From Hyaloscypha bicolor E (lineage: Eukaryota > Ascomycota > Leotiomycetes > Helotiales > Hyaloscyphaceae): a DNA stretch of 64,000 nt. This document shows, in pieces, positions 23,865 to 34,649 of this stretch (its first letter is position 1; each line of letters opens with the position of its first letter). Position numbers and translations under genes: made by a program. The stretch spans positions 372,001-436,000 of the forward strand of contig NW_020194618.1 in NCBI RefSeq assembly GCF_002865645.1, written 5' to 3'. Under the pieces are notes generated by a model that had not been told where the DNA came from, did no database searches, and saw only the letters and a list, made by a program, of their open reading frames with translations.

Positions 23865-23908
23865 GTAAGCCACTTATTCTCATATTCTCCCCGCACTAAC
23901 TCCCCCAG
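23865..23908 (+). other. Probable 5' UTR intron abutting the start codon
   Basis: GTAAGC at 23865, a CACTAAC branch-like site, and CCCCCAG ending exactly one base before the ATG at 23909 form a 44-base intron. If it is real, the start codon lies at the very first base of the second exon. Confidence 0.5.
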
Positions 23909-24472
23909 ATGATTCTCCCCGGCCGCACCGTCCTTTTCCAAAAGATCCTCCGCAGCGTCCGCTCCCCGTCCATCCAAGTGCAACCCTGCGGCATCGATCT
24001 AACACTCAAATCTGTACTTACCTGGTCCTCTGCTGGCGCACTAGACTTCTCGAACACCCGTCGGAAGATGGCGGAAACGGAAACGCTGCCTTTCCTCGAT
24101 TCGGTCGAGGGGGTCAAGTCACCATTCCCCTTAATTCGCCCTTCATCTCAAGCTCATGATCCCCCAAACTCAGGGTCCATATATCTCCCTCTCGGTTCTT
24201 ACTTGGTAGAGTTCAATGAAACAGTTGACGTACCGTTGGATCTTATGGGCCAAATATTCGTTCGCAGCAGCTTGTTCCGGTCTGGTGCTTTAGTGCATGC
24301 AGGTGTGATGGATAGTGGGTATCGTGGCGCTGTTGGCGCGCTGCTTCAGGTTGCGAATCCACATGGTTTACGACTTTGGAAAGATGCGAGGCTTGCGCAA
24401 ATTGTGTTCCACCACATGACAGAAAAGACCGAGGGATATAAGGGCGTTTATCAGGGACGAGAGGTGATGTGA
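23909..24472 (+). CDS. dCTP deaminase/dUTPase-superfamily protein
   Basis: 187 residues in one exon. Residues 26-31 read PCGIDL, the conserved PxGIDL element of the dCTP deaminase branch. Residues 119-124 read RSSLFR. Residues 130-142 read HAGVMDSGYRGAV, matching dUTPase motif III (GVIDxxYRG). Residues 150-168 read NPHGLRLWKDARLAQIVFH, the conserved C-terminal beta strands. The fold is a trimeric jelly-roll that hydrolyses or deaminates deoxyuridine/deoxycytidine nucleotides, keeping uracil out of DNA. The N-terminal MILPG is the usual start of dCTP-deaminase-like members. A 20-30 residue insertion between strands is longer than in the bacterial enzymes. Whether it deaminates dCTP or hydrolyses dUTP cannot be decided by eye. 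Acquisition from bacteria in the past is possible but not tested. Confidence 0.8.
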   Translation: MILPGRTVLFQKILRSVRSPSIQVQPCGIDLTLKSVLTWSSAGALDFSNTRRKMAETETLPFLDSVEGVKSPFPLIRPSSQAHDPPNSGSIYLPLGSYLVEFNETVDVPLDLMGQIFVRSSLFRSGALVHAGVMDSGYRGAVGALLQVANPHGLRLWKDARLAQIVFHHMTEKTEGYKGVYQGREVM

Positions 24473-25706
24473 TGGTTCTGCAGTATTTTATTTTATCCAA
24501 TGGGCGAAACAGCTGTGTTAGTACCTGCAAAAATTCCAAACCTTTGGCCTTACTTTGAATTTCACAGTTCATTCTAAGATAATAATATATTAAGCTTTTA
24601 CTTTTAAATTCAGAAATTAGAAATTATATATAAGAAGTTATTAAAGGAAGTTAATATCTTAAATATTTTTATTATTAAAAGTATATTAAAAAAACTCTTA
24701 ATAATTTATTTCAAGAGTTCTTATTATTTTTATTACTTTAGCTTCTTATATTAATAGTCTTTCTTACTTTATAAAATAATAGTTTTAATTATAGTTTTTT
24801 ATAATAGAGATTATTAGTTTTATTATAAAGGTTGTATTTGTTATAGCTAATTCACGTTTACTATAAGAGGCCAGTCTTAATTCGGTTTATTACCTTGCTA
24901 GCGGGAAGCTCTTTGTTATTATTATATTTGTTAAGAAGAGCAATATAATAGCCTAACGGATTGCGGACTACTACCAGCTATTGAGCAGTCTCCGTCGTGA
25001 CCGGCTACTTTCATGGCCTGCTCTTGCGGGTTTGAAGTGGGGAGTTCGCTAACCACGCATTAATTCGGGCTCATTAATATCCGCCGACACAGGGTACGGA
25101 GCCAAACGAGTGTTTTGATTGCCTGTTAAACTGAGGCTACGTGGATAGCAATGTAAACTTTCAAACCGGTATTGAAATGACTACTGTTCTATAGTAGTAA
25201 GTAGCTTATATATATATATATATAGGCCCTGAACGCCCTGAATTACATGCCTTAAACCCTCTATCGGCAGCCCCAAATATCAGCTCTACTTGGGCCTTAG
25301 GCACCTAATTCCAACTTGCCGACCTTCAGAATCTGTTAGCTCATAGTCAATTTACAGCATTGAGTGCATTATTACCGTACTTGGGTCTTAAACACGTCAA
25401 ACTTTGGATATCCCTGGCGAAAATTCCTCCATGATTTGGCATGCACGGAAAATAAATAACCCATTCAATACAATCACTAAAAATCTGCCTAGAGATATAA
25501 CTAATCTGGATCTCAAATGTTCCCGACCCGGATCGTATTTGTGTTCACAAATGATCTAATGTAAATTCTTGATCCTACCGACGTACTACCAGGCCTAGGC
25601 ATGCACGTAAAAAGGATTTCTGACCATGACCTCTTAGAGGTAATTAATCTTATTAGCCGGCATAGTAATAGCTGGGAGATTAGTCGGGTTAAGCCATTCG
25701 TGCTAG
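24473..25706. other. AT-rich RIP-like island and intergenic DNA
   Basis: 24570-24860 is extremely AT-rich, TpA-dense and stop-saturated on both strands, as expected of RIP-mutated repeats. 24860-25700 is of mixed composition without a gene. A (TA)n run lies at about 25208-25224. Confidence 0.6.
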
Positions 25707-25853
25707 TATCCCTTCGTCCGGTGAGACATTAACAGCGCTAGCGGCAGCATAAATGCGGATGGCTTGATTAGAGGAGACGGTTGTATTCTAACTGAATAGG
25801 GGATACTCGCGTACGGCCGCTAGCTAGCCAATGTCTCACCGGACAAAGGGATA
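25707..25853. mobile_element. 147-base MITE with TA borders
   Basis: TATCCCTTCGTCCGGTGAG at the left is matched by its reverse complement at the right end (25830-25853) with one difference. The inverted match continues weakly to about 40 bases (GCTAGCGGC inside both arms). TA at both outer edges suits a Tc1/mariner target duplication. The element is too small to encode a transposase. Confidence 0.75.
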
Positions 25854-25872
25854 GGATGTGTAACCTTTCCAT

Positions 25873-26258
25873 CGGCCGCTTGGCGGCCGTGGCGTGGGCT
25901 CCAATGAATTATTATCAATAATTATCAATTAGTAATTGTTATGGCGCAATCGATAAATAGTCAATAATTACTAAAAATTTAATTAATAAAGGTGGGTCTA
26001 ATCCTTTGGCAATGCTTATAAGGCTATTGCGCTATATTTCTAGCAATATAGGACTTATATTAACTGTAGCAAAATCACTAAACCTGGCGATTTTTGGCGA
26101 GTGTGAGCCCTATATTACTAGAAATATAGCGCATTAGCGCTATAAGTATTGCTAAAGAAATTAGATCCACTATTAATAATTATTAATTATGGACTAATTA
26201 GCGCGATTATCTATTAATTAGTTCTTGAGCCGATCGGAGCTCACACTGGTCGGCCGCT
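25873..26258. mobile_element. Foldback/palindromic AT-rich element
   Basis: Two arms (about 25990-26050 and 26110-26172) are reverse complements over about 60 bases, sharing GCGCTATATTTCTAG. They flank a centre containing GGCGATTTTTGGCGAGTG. Outer flanks also pair loosely, and CGGCCGCT marks both ends. The whole 386 bases could fold into one long hairpin. No coding capacity is present. It lies only 19 bases from the preceding MITE. Confidence 0.6.
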
Positions 26259-26506
26259 ACTGCCAAAGTCTGACTAGATTCCGACTATAGTCTTACCAGA
26301 ATCCTGTTTAGATTTATAATTATATATTAGTTCTACTCTCAAACCTAGAGATATAAAGTCCTGTGCTTTGCTACAATCTAACCTGGCTCTAAGCTACATA
26401 CTCAAAACCCACCTGACACATCGCACCAACATTTTTCTAGACTATTACGTCTTTATGCCACATCTATAATTTGTGAAATATCGTTTATTACACCAAACTC
26501 AATAAG

Positions 26507-26848
26507 ATGTTTTCCCCAGCCAGCCTCCTTAGTGCGCTCGCCTTTGCAACTGCTGGGGTACAAGCTGCCCTTGACGTTGCCTACTTCAGTGGGCCTAACT
26601 GTGGAGGCATGCAAATTTCCGAGCTGCACATCGCTGAGCTTGGCCTATGCTCAAAGCTCCTCACGGTCACGCCGGGTATTTCCTGGAAGGTCCTAAACTT
26701 CCCCGGCGTCACCTGCTCAGCGTTCACCACCTTCGATGACACCTGTACTTCGAACAACAACCTCTTCAACCCGGTCCTGACTTTCGACAGCGGCGGGAAC
26801 GCCTGCGGCACCCCTAGCAGGCCGTTTAAGTCTCTTCAATGTGCTTAG
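26507..26848 (+). CDS. Small cysteine-rich secreted protein (effector-like)
   Basis: 113 residues, one exon, with ATG at 26507. Residues 1-20 form a signal peptide ending VQA-AL. The mature 93 residues contain six cysteines (positions 32, 48, 70, 80, 100, 112), an even number that suits three disulfides. They are rich in small and aromatic residues with no transmembrane segment. No known domain is recognised. It stands alone between inverted-repeat elements (25.7-26.3 kb) and an AT-rich island (28.1-29.3 kb). Genes of this type in such surroundings are often secreted effectors or antimicrobial proteins in ascomycetes. That role is inference from size, signal, cysteines and location only. Confidence 0.7.
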   Translation: MFSPASLLSALAFATAGVQAALDVAYFSGPNCGGMQISELHIAELGLCSKLLTVTPGISWKVLNFPGVTCSAFTTFDDTCTSNNNLFNPVLTFDSGGNACGTPSRPFKSLQCA

Positions 26849-29399
26849 GTGGAACATCGGTGGAAGAGCTGCAATTTCAAAGGCTAGTCGCTAGTCGATT
26901 GATAAGAGAGTCCGGAATTTTAAAGACTATTGGGATGATGGCATGCAAGATTTTACACATTCATTTATATTGCGTTTTAGGATTCGTTGGGATGGAGACC
27001 CTAGACATTCATTAGAAATACCAAACTTTAAGCTTGATTTCATTGATATGTCTTAGTGCTCTTTTCCCTATTTGTACAAATCTGCAGCATATTATGCAGA
27101 AGTATTGAAATGGGAACAATATATTGGTGCAAGAGCGATATATTGAAAGTTGACAGTGCGTAAAATGACTAGATACAGCAGAGTTAAGAGTAAAAGCAGA
27201 GGAAAAGATTTCCAAAGCTATGTCCTTATCCCTATTACCCTTCGGCTATATGGGTGGTACTAAGCTTACTTTCTCCTATATAATATAAATCAGATAGCTA
27301 ATATATTAGTGGGTGTACGCAGATAACGATATATTAATGAACGATTCGTAAGCTCCGCAGGTAAGCATACAAATAAGAGAGGAGTAAGTTAAATTAGTGG
27401 TTGAACCTGGTGCTGGAAGGAATAGTAGTCTAGCCAAGTTAGTGTACCACCAATTCAACAAGAAGCACAGTCACCGCGATCCAGATACCACGCCACAAAC
27501 CTCAAACCCAATCGTTCACCTTCACACGACTCAAGCTCTGCCATAAGCGCCGAGCCCTCCATATGCACAGCAACTTGCATACATGCTCGAGCCATGAAGC
27601 AAACCAAAGCAGGCCAACGTCTAGCCGATATCTTCCACCATCCGACTCCCGTCAAGAGCCGTTCCCGAAGCACCCCACACAAATCCGAAGAGACGTGGCG
27701 ATGGAAAAACACAGATCTAGTAAAAAGCGGCTTCAACTTATGGGATGGACACAATAAGTGTGGAAATTGTTAATAAAAGTTGTGTACGTTATCCGGAACG
27801 TGCCAACGACCTCCCTTCACACTCAATTTTCGGCGACACAATAAATTGCATTCCTAATTAATCCATTCTACTGTACGTTGCACTGTATAACTCTGACAGA
27901 CCTGCCTTCTTGATACCACCAGTCTTCCTTTACCACGTCCCAGGACTTTGACCAAGAACAACAGAAGTAGTGCTGCGTTTTATGCTTACAGCAATCCGGT
28001 GCAGCCCGCACAGCCCTGAATATTTGCGAATATAACCGGGATCCAAGGTCAACGCACACCCCAAGCGAATGCACACCTTAATTTTAGCTAAATACATGAT
28101 ATTAAATGAATATTGCTTGCAAGCGTATACAATATACGAATCAAGGCATACGAGAGTTTGTGTACTCTGAAGACCCTTCTCTTTTGTCTTCTTAAGCCTG
28201 TCTTAACAAGCCCCCTTTTTTACCTAATAAATCAGATTAGAACAGCAATTACGGAGCTGCGGGCAGAGCTCTAGCGCTAGCATAATAAACTTAAGTATTA
28301 AAATACCAAAATTACATGTCAGAATACCGAAATTACCTTCTTGTAATTCCTTCTTATAAATAGGTCCGCTAGCAGACCTAAAGCGAGCCCCCCAGATCCA
28401 GACAAGTTTATAAAACAAGCTTAGAAGTTCGATATATGGCTTCTAGCTATCTAAGTAAAGCTACAAGTTAATAGGAATGCAATTGGAAACGTTGTAGCTT
28501 AGTTTTATTACGTATACTTGAATCTGAACTCCTATATTCAAGCTATAGTTCTCCCGCAATTCTCTCTTGATTCCTCTACTCCCAATTTTAATACGATTCT
28601 GGTACAGCTTGCGCGAATATATAATAACCGAAATAAGGTATAAGATATAGAGAATAAACTATATACCCTTAAATAAGGTACTAATACTTTATATACTTAT
28701 ATTACGAAATTCGAGCAAATTTTATACGAGATATAAAATTAGAATTAGCAAGATATAAACAAAATCTCTACTTTTTATAATATTTTAGTTTTACTATTTA
28801 TAATTGACTTAGTTAATAATTAAACCTTTTATAAATATATTCTAATTTCCTATATATTATTTAGTAATTAATAGGCCGATTTATAAATTAAGGTTCCTTT
28901 AAATAATTTCTTTTATAAAATTACTAGACTTATAAACTAATGGAATTTTCTTTAATTAATATTATTAATATTAATATAGCTGTAATTTCTACTTTATTAT
29001 TTATTTAGAAATAAGTATAATTAATCTTTCTTATATATTATAAGAAGTATTATAAATAAGGCAAGTATATATATTAGAGCCTTATTTAATTTATTTAATT
29101 ATAGTAGAAATATTTAATAAAAAGTATATATTTATAATATTTAATAAGAACTTTAATAGTGATTTTAAATAAAATAATTAATAAGAACTTATAAAATTTA
29201 TTTAAGAATAACTTTAAAAACTTCAATAATATAATATTTAATTAATTTAGTTATATTAAATTATTAGGTACTCGTTCTTGTACTCTATTCAATTGTATCA
29301 CTGACATCGGGAAAGGACTTACCAGCAAGGCCCCTGAAGGCTGAAAGCCCACTTCAACGACCAAGGACTTCAAGTTTCGCAAGAAGGTCCGGTTCTCCA
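26849..29399. other. Gene-poor stretch ending in an AT-rich island
   Basis: 26849-28080 holds no supported gene. A 99-codon minus-strand frame at 27455-27754 (RRWPALVCFMARACMQ...) looks protein-like but I do not recognise it and it has no partner exon. 28090-29270 is AT-rich, stop-dense, RIP-like DNA of unknown origin. Confidence 0.45.
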
Positions 29400-29774
29400 A
29401 TGGCCCCTCCATCTCCTTCCCGGCAATATTTCCCGGCGTCTTACACCCCACCAATGACCAACCTGGCTCAAATTCCAGCCAAAGGGGTGAATATGCCAAC
29501 AACACAGATTCAACCGACGCAGAACCTCCAAATTACCCTTGTTCTGCCAGATCAATGCGGTAGTCTGGACTTCGACGACCTCGCCCCAGCATCGTTTTTG
29601 AGAGAATACGACCTTGTCATGTTGATCAACTTCTTCGCCCAGAGAACTGGCCTCTCAATTCAATCATTCGAATGCTTGACCTTCAGACACTCCTTTGCGG
29701 GAAATAGTGTGAAGTTTATTCATGCAGATGATGGCACTGAGGCTCGGGAAGCATTCAAGAGAATTCTCAAATGA
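29400..29774 (+). CDS. Hypothetical small protein
   Basis: 125 codons from an ATG at 29400. The N-terminal 45 residues are Pro/Thr/Gln-rich. The rest reads as a compact alpha/beta segment (LQITLVLPDQCGSLDFDDL, VMLINFFAQRTGLSIQ, FECLTFRHSF). I do not recognise the family. It lies just after an AT-rich island, so it could be a truncated remnant of a longer gene whose 5' part was lost in the island. An overlapping minus-strand frame (29664-30005) also looks orderly, which lowers confidence. Confidence 0.35.
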   Translation: MAPPSPSRQYFPASYTPPMTNLAQIPAKGVNMPTTQIQPTQNLQITLVLPDQCGSLDFDDLAPASFLREYDLVMLINFFAQRTGLSIQSFECLTFRHSFAGNSVKFIHADDGTEAREAFKRILK

Positions 29775-30337
29775 GCTTTCGTCTATTCTAGGAATAAGTT
29801 TCCTTCCAAAGAGGAGTTTGATATCTGGGTCGAGAGGGGTGATACCAGGGGAGAGGTTGCAGGGGACGATAACGGCAGACTGTGACTGATTCACGAAATG
29901 GCTGTTTTGATAAGCAGAACAGACCATTTGATAATTCGTATCTTTGAGTTCGATGACCCGATGTTGACCTTTAATGCAAGAGACGGAGAGCTCGTTGAAC
30001 GGCATGAAGCAAAGCTAGATTGTGCACTGAATCTGTGTTACTCGGGAGGTTCGACGTTCCGTCCCGGATATTGAATCCTTGACCTTGACGCGGACTTGCC
30101 AGCCAGTTAGCTGTGGGGCGCTTCAAGCCTGTTGAAACCATTGGGAAAGTTAATTTAGCCAGCACCACTCATCTTGCCACGTTGGTACTTGGAGTGATTT
30201 GTGATGCTGAAGTTCATGAATTCAAGGTCTAAAGGGCCAACAGGGTGTCAAGAATGATTGCTAAAGAAGCCAGGACATTCCATTTTCTGAGAAGAATTAA
30301 TTAGTCATTAGATCTCTTGGCACTCATTACTGCAGTT

Positions 30338-30501
30338 GAGAATTTGATTCCCTTCTAGCCCCCCTCCCCACACTTAGCAAGCTAATTTTTATAATTTTAT
30401 CGTAAAGTAAGGCTTTCTTTTTTCGGCTATTCTTTAGCCCCCGGCACGCGCACAAAAGGTGGGCAAGAAGCACGTCCCTCTCTTGCCCCTTATAATTGCT
30501 T
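30338..30501. repeat. Dispersed repeat, copy B
   Basis: Same-orientation partner of 16926-17089, also 164 bases, beginning GAGAATTTGATTCCCTTCTA and ending CCCCTTATAATTGCTTA. Equal length despite clear divergence argues for mostly point mutation since duplication. Confidence 0.6.
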
Positions 30502-30547
30502 AAAAAAGTATATCCTCAACGCACGACGCTTAAGGTATACGTATACG

Positions 30548-30614
30548 CCCCTAGCCTATTAAGTCCCCAGTATTAGCAAGGGATAAGCTTTAGAATTCCC
30601 AGAATTAAGGCACG
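30548..30614. repeat. Short direct repeat, unit 1
   Basis: CCCCTAGCC, ATTAAG, GTATTAG, GATAAGCTTTAGA and CAGAATTA occur in this order here and again at 30864-30927. The pair brackets a (TA)n run and may be remains of long terminal repeats. Confidence 0.5.
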
Positions 30615-30863
30615 CTTGTACACTCAAGGTAAACGTATTAAAAAAATGTTAATATCAGCTTACTAATTTCTTATTTCTGTACGTTAGCTAATTTATTATG
30701 CGTTACCTGACAAATTACGCTACCATACATATATATATATATATATATATATGCCCCCAAGTCCTTGATTTAAAGGGCCAGCTGCTATTGTTAATAAATG
30801 TCCATTCCAACAAAACGAATATACTCCGCACGCCGTCGCGCGCCGAAGGCGCGTAACGCCGTG

Positions 30864-30927
30864 CCCCTAGCCCATTAAGGTCTTGGTATTAGTAGAGATA
30901 AGCTTTAGAGCTCCCAGAATTAGCACG
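30864..30927. repeat. Short direct repeat, unit 2
   Basis: Partner of 30548-30614 in the same orientation, about 316 bases downstream. It is preceded by a GC-rich palindromic patch (CGCGCCGAAGGCGCG near 30837-30852). Confidence 0.5.
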
Positions 30928-31041
30928 ATGGCTAGTTGAAGACATCTTTGCAAACAGTCTTCATTGTCCAGCAAGTCATGGTTCATTTCTTCTTAAATTC
31001 TATTTGTGAGCACTCTACGTGTTCTGTAGGTCTTCTCTTGT

Positions 31042-31739
31042 TCACTCCAACTTCACCATAATGTCCTTGCACGAGCCCAGGCTGTGGTACTTGGTCCACG
31101 CAGCGGCAGCCTTCGGCTCCTTCATAGCAGCTCCAGCTTCCTATATGTCACGTCAGTATATGCAACTAATCAGGAACATCAATACTAACCTCCAAACTAT
31201 CCCACCCCACGAGTCCTAACCCAACATGTTCCCCCTCACCTACACTCATACCACCCCAAGACTCCTTCCCGAGTATACCCATCAACTCCTCCCACGCCTT
31301 TCTCACCTCCCCATGTTTGCTCTCATTACTGATCGTGATACGTGAGAATTGTGTGAAGGCCTTCGGCGTTGCACCCTTGGGGATATCCGCGACTTTGAAC
31401 ATGCCAACGAGCGGTGGACCAGCAGCTGCTGCTTCATATTTTGCTTTGTGTGCCTGTGCCCATTCAGATGTTTCTAATGCTTTCGCGTCTTCCAGTGTTG
31501 CAAATGCTGGGACAAGTTAGCCAACCTGCAAATTCGACAGGGACGAAATACATACCCATTGTTTGCAGGAACTTGAAATCAGTCACTGCGGCTCCATCCT
31601 GAGCAACAATCTGTCCCCCGGATGCGCCGAGAACAGATGGGAGATCGTTCATTTCTTTCGAAATGGTGCGCCAGGCGCCTAGGAAAGTGTCTTTGTGCTC
31701 ATTGGTGACTTGTGGGATGATAACTGTCATGTAAGGCAT
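31042..31739 (-). CDS. Two-domain ABM-like (dimeric alpha/beta barrel) protein
   Basis: Model: complement of 31556-31739, 31190-31506 and 31042-31140 (199 residues). Introns 31507-31555 and 31141-31189 are both 49 bases with GT-AG ends and keep frame. Residues about 4-95 (MTVIIPQVTNEHKDTFLGAW ... TSEWAQAHKAKYEAA) and about 100-195 (FKVADIPKGATPKAFTQF ... AWTKYHSLG) each show the strand-helix-strand-strand pattern of antibiotic-biosynthesis-monooxygenase folds, with the typical end 'sxeWxxahkxk' or 'AAWTKYHSL'. The two halves would form an internal pseudo-dimer. Such proteins act as cofactor-free monooxygenases or stress-responsive proteins; the reaction here is unknown. No signal peptide is present, so it is likely cytosolic. 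It stands alone among repeats. Confidence 0.72.
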
Positions 31740-32460
31740 TTTGATGGAAGTCGATTGAGTATGCTGCGATTTGCAAAATGGAAGTTTGTTTGTCACGAAG
31801 TGAGGCTTTTGGGACTGAATGAGATGAGATAAAAAATCACTTTCTCAGCGGAGCAACTTATCTATATATATATATACTCAAAAGTCAATTTATCTGAGCT
31901 CTTTGCATGAGGTTCAAGGGCTTCAGAAGTTGGGATACGATCTCGGACTTCTTGCATTGTCATTCGTTCGGGATCACTTCCGAGGACTGTGCATAAGGAT
32001 GTGTACGCCTCGGATATTATTTTGAAACAAGCGGACCTCGGATTCTGGTCGCCCCATCGGTTTTGCTGATCTGAGGGGCGGAAACCGGGACATGTTCGCA
32101 TTCACAATTATTATGAACGATTGTCCTCTAAATACGAGGAATCGAAATGGTTCTGGTGGCCTGAATTATGAAACTCTGCGACGTCTGCTGGGAGTTGCCA
32201 AGGCTCATGTGCACAGACTCCAGAGAACCCGCCATATTATATATTTCCATAGAGGTACTGGCCATAGTTTTGAGTGACCGCTGGTAAACTCTTCCAATCT
32301 TTCTTGGGCCTTGCTGAGCTTCGCAATTGCTGACATTCCTTGAACGTTGGTTGTGGAGAGGGCCAGTGTGGGGAGGCTGTCGGGAAGCTCCCACATCCGA
32401 GCTGACTTCGTTAAGTTTAGAAATTTAGTTGTAGTATGCCATGATAGGTAATAGTCGGAC
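31740..32460. other. Intergenic with possible gene debris
   Basis: Short minus-strand frames (31862-32101, 32128-32394) look partly protein-like but cannot be joined by credible splice sites and have no recognised domain. Confidence 0.4.
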
Positions 32461-32961
32461 TTAACGTCGCGACTAAAGGGGCCCCACCCTTTAGTCGGGG
32501 AAAGCGAGTTGGCCCGCGAAAGCGAGATGGCCTGTTTCGGCCTTTTTTGCCTTCTAAAAAACAATATTAGGAACTAGCTATAGGAAATCTAATTAATACG
32601 TTTTATTCGCGATCTTATAGTTACCTATTATATACTTAAGGGCTAAAGTTTTAAGTAAAAGAATAAAAATTTATAATTAAGCAAAAGTCATAGATCTAAT
32701 ACTCGCAAAATAGTTACAAATAAATAATTCTTATGATTTTTGTATTTCTCGCAATTTTATTATTAAAACCTTAATAACTCTCTACCGATATCTTTTTTTA
32801 AGATTTAGAGAATTATATCTAGTTTATAAGGCTTATATTTTTAATTCTACTACTTAGAATTATTTAAAAAGGTCAAGGTTTCAAGTTATTAAGGATTTTA
32901 TTTGGCGCGGGCCATTCCCCGACTAAAGGGTGGGGCCCCTTTACGAGTTAGTCGCGAGTTA
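32461..32961. mobile_element. Foldback DNA element with hairpin tips
   Basis: The ends are inverted: the left reads TCGCGACTAAAGGGGCCCC... and the right is its reverse complement apart from a 7-base insertion. Each end is itself palindromic. At 32470-32497 CGACTAAAGGG and CCCTTTAGTCG form a perfect 11-base stem around a 6-base loop. At 32920-32954 the same stem is present with the insertion CGAGTTA in one arm. The core (32570-32890) is AT-rich with no frame. It looks like a non-autonomous transposon, Mutator-like or unclassified. Confidence 0.7.
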
Positions 32962-34275
32962 GAAGTGGACTGCTTGGCGACTAAAGTACGAATGCTTGAG
33001 GGCCTAAAAGGGGGCGGGGTAATCCCTGTTCGCTAAAGTAGTGGAGCTAAATTTAACGAAAAACCTTGTCTGGCTGGAGCTCGATCTAACTCAGGGGCAG
33101 TGCAGTTTCCTTTGGATTGATCCGACGAAAACGGCAGTATGGTGAACTCGAAGATTAAGTTTTGATGTCTAACCATGACTCGACTTAGACACCCACAGAT
33201 TCTATCGTGGGTCCCACGCACTTTGAAACATTGAGACGAGTGAGCCCATCCTTGTCTTTTAAAAACCCTTTATTTTTTTATATATATTTTTTTGATACCA
33301 TCAGGGTTTCTCCTGTCCCGAAACGGTCGCACATTTATCCGCGTTCTACCCATCTTCTGTCCCGTGAGTGTTCTCTGCAACTTTGCCCGTGGCCGGAAGC
33401 AAATCAGTCAAGACACCCGAAGCGTAGAGAACAAAGAGGAGAGCAATAGTCCATTCCAATACAGTATTAGGGTCCTTACAACCTGCGAAGAATACCAAGA
33501 ATGCGACAATAAGAGCAATTTCCTATCTAACGACGGGGATTTTGATGTAGAATGCCGCACTCGGTAGGTAATGGTTGCTGGAGTTCTTTCGAAGATGCCG
33601 TCTTTCCCAACAGAGGAATGCCACTGATATTATGTATCCAGCCAGCACTTTCAAGGTCAGAAATGGTCCGCGTATTTGAGGAATTGGCTACTTATAGGGC
33701 TAGGATGAGCAGAGATTCGTGGACTGCTCGGTGGTGTGCGACATCCCAGAATGGAAAGATTAATGAAGCCAAGTGATCCCACCGCAGCACATTCAACAGA
33801 CAGAACGTCTGAGATTTGTCACCCCTACTTTGCATTTCTGGACTTTCTTTTCGAAGGAACAGCCCCTGCTCGGAAAGCAGCAATAGATCAAGCGAAATTG
33901 CGGTGATACAGCATCCGGGGATGAAAAGGGGCTTAATACTTGAAGCTCCGACATCTGAAATGAAACTTTGAGAGCTTAGATCAAAAAATAACTCTCAACC
34001 TCAACGGAAACTCATGCAATTGTCTAACCCCGGTTCTCTGAAGTGTAGAAAGGTCTTCCAATTACACACCAGTGTATCAAAATTACTAACAACATCACTG
34101 AATAGTTATTAATTATTTCTGGACTTGCCACCAGAGACACATACCAAGCCATATTATGATTGTTATTCCCAGGAACACCCAGAGACTAGATATCCTCATG
34201 TTGTCAAATATTTGAAGAGAATATTTTAAGGAGAAGAACTGCTGGAAATGTTCCATTTTTATTAGAGTATAGGGC
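32962..34275. other. Intergenic
   Basis: No gene is supported. Frames near 33207-33776 lack domains. Confidence 0.45.
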
Positions 34276-34649
34276 CAGTGTGTCAAAAAAATAATTAAGG
34301 TAATTAATTATATTTAATTAAATCAAGTAAATAATTAATTATAATTTGATTATCGACTTTTTTTTTAAAAAAAAATTAATTATTAGAAAAATTATTATTA
34401 AATATAATTAATTATTTCTAATTATCACGTGAAACCCATATAAAAGTTATATAAGTAATAATTTCTCTTCTTTTTCTTTAAATAATATATAACTGAAGCA
34501 TAAAGAGAGTAAAGGTTAATTAATTTCCAAAGAAGAGAGAAGGAGGGCAAGGTAATATATATGTGAATTATTTACTCTGTATATTATATAACCGTACCTA
34601 CGTAACTAGAAAAGTCAAAATCCCTACTATATTCTTCAGCTCCTTTTTA

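Larger units (their letters stand above)
29775..31041. other. Repeat debris, no supported gene
   Basis: Contains dispersed repeat copy B, a repeated TAGCC...AGAATTA phrase pair, and a (TA)n microsatellite at about 30727-30752. Confidence 0.5.

Noticed and set aside
11833..24472. A secondary-metabolite gene cluster (two regulators, an exporter, a reductase fragment)
   Set aside because: No intact backbone synthase is present and the reductase is dead. Calling a cluster would go beyond the evidence.
27455..27754. 99-codon minus-strand frame with protein-like sequence
   Set aside because: No family recognised, no second exon and no conserved start. Mentioned only in the intergenic note.
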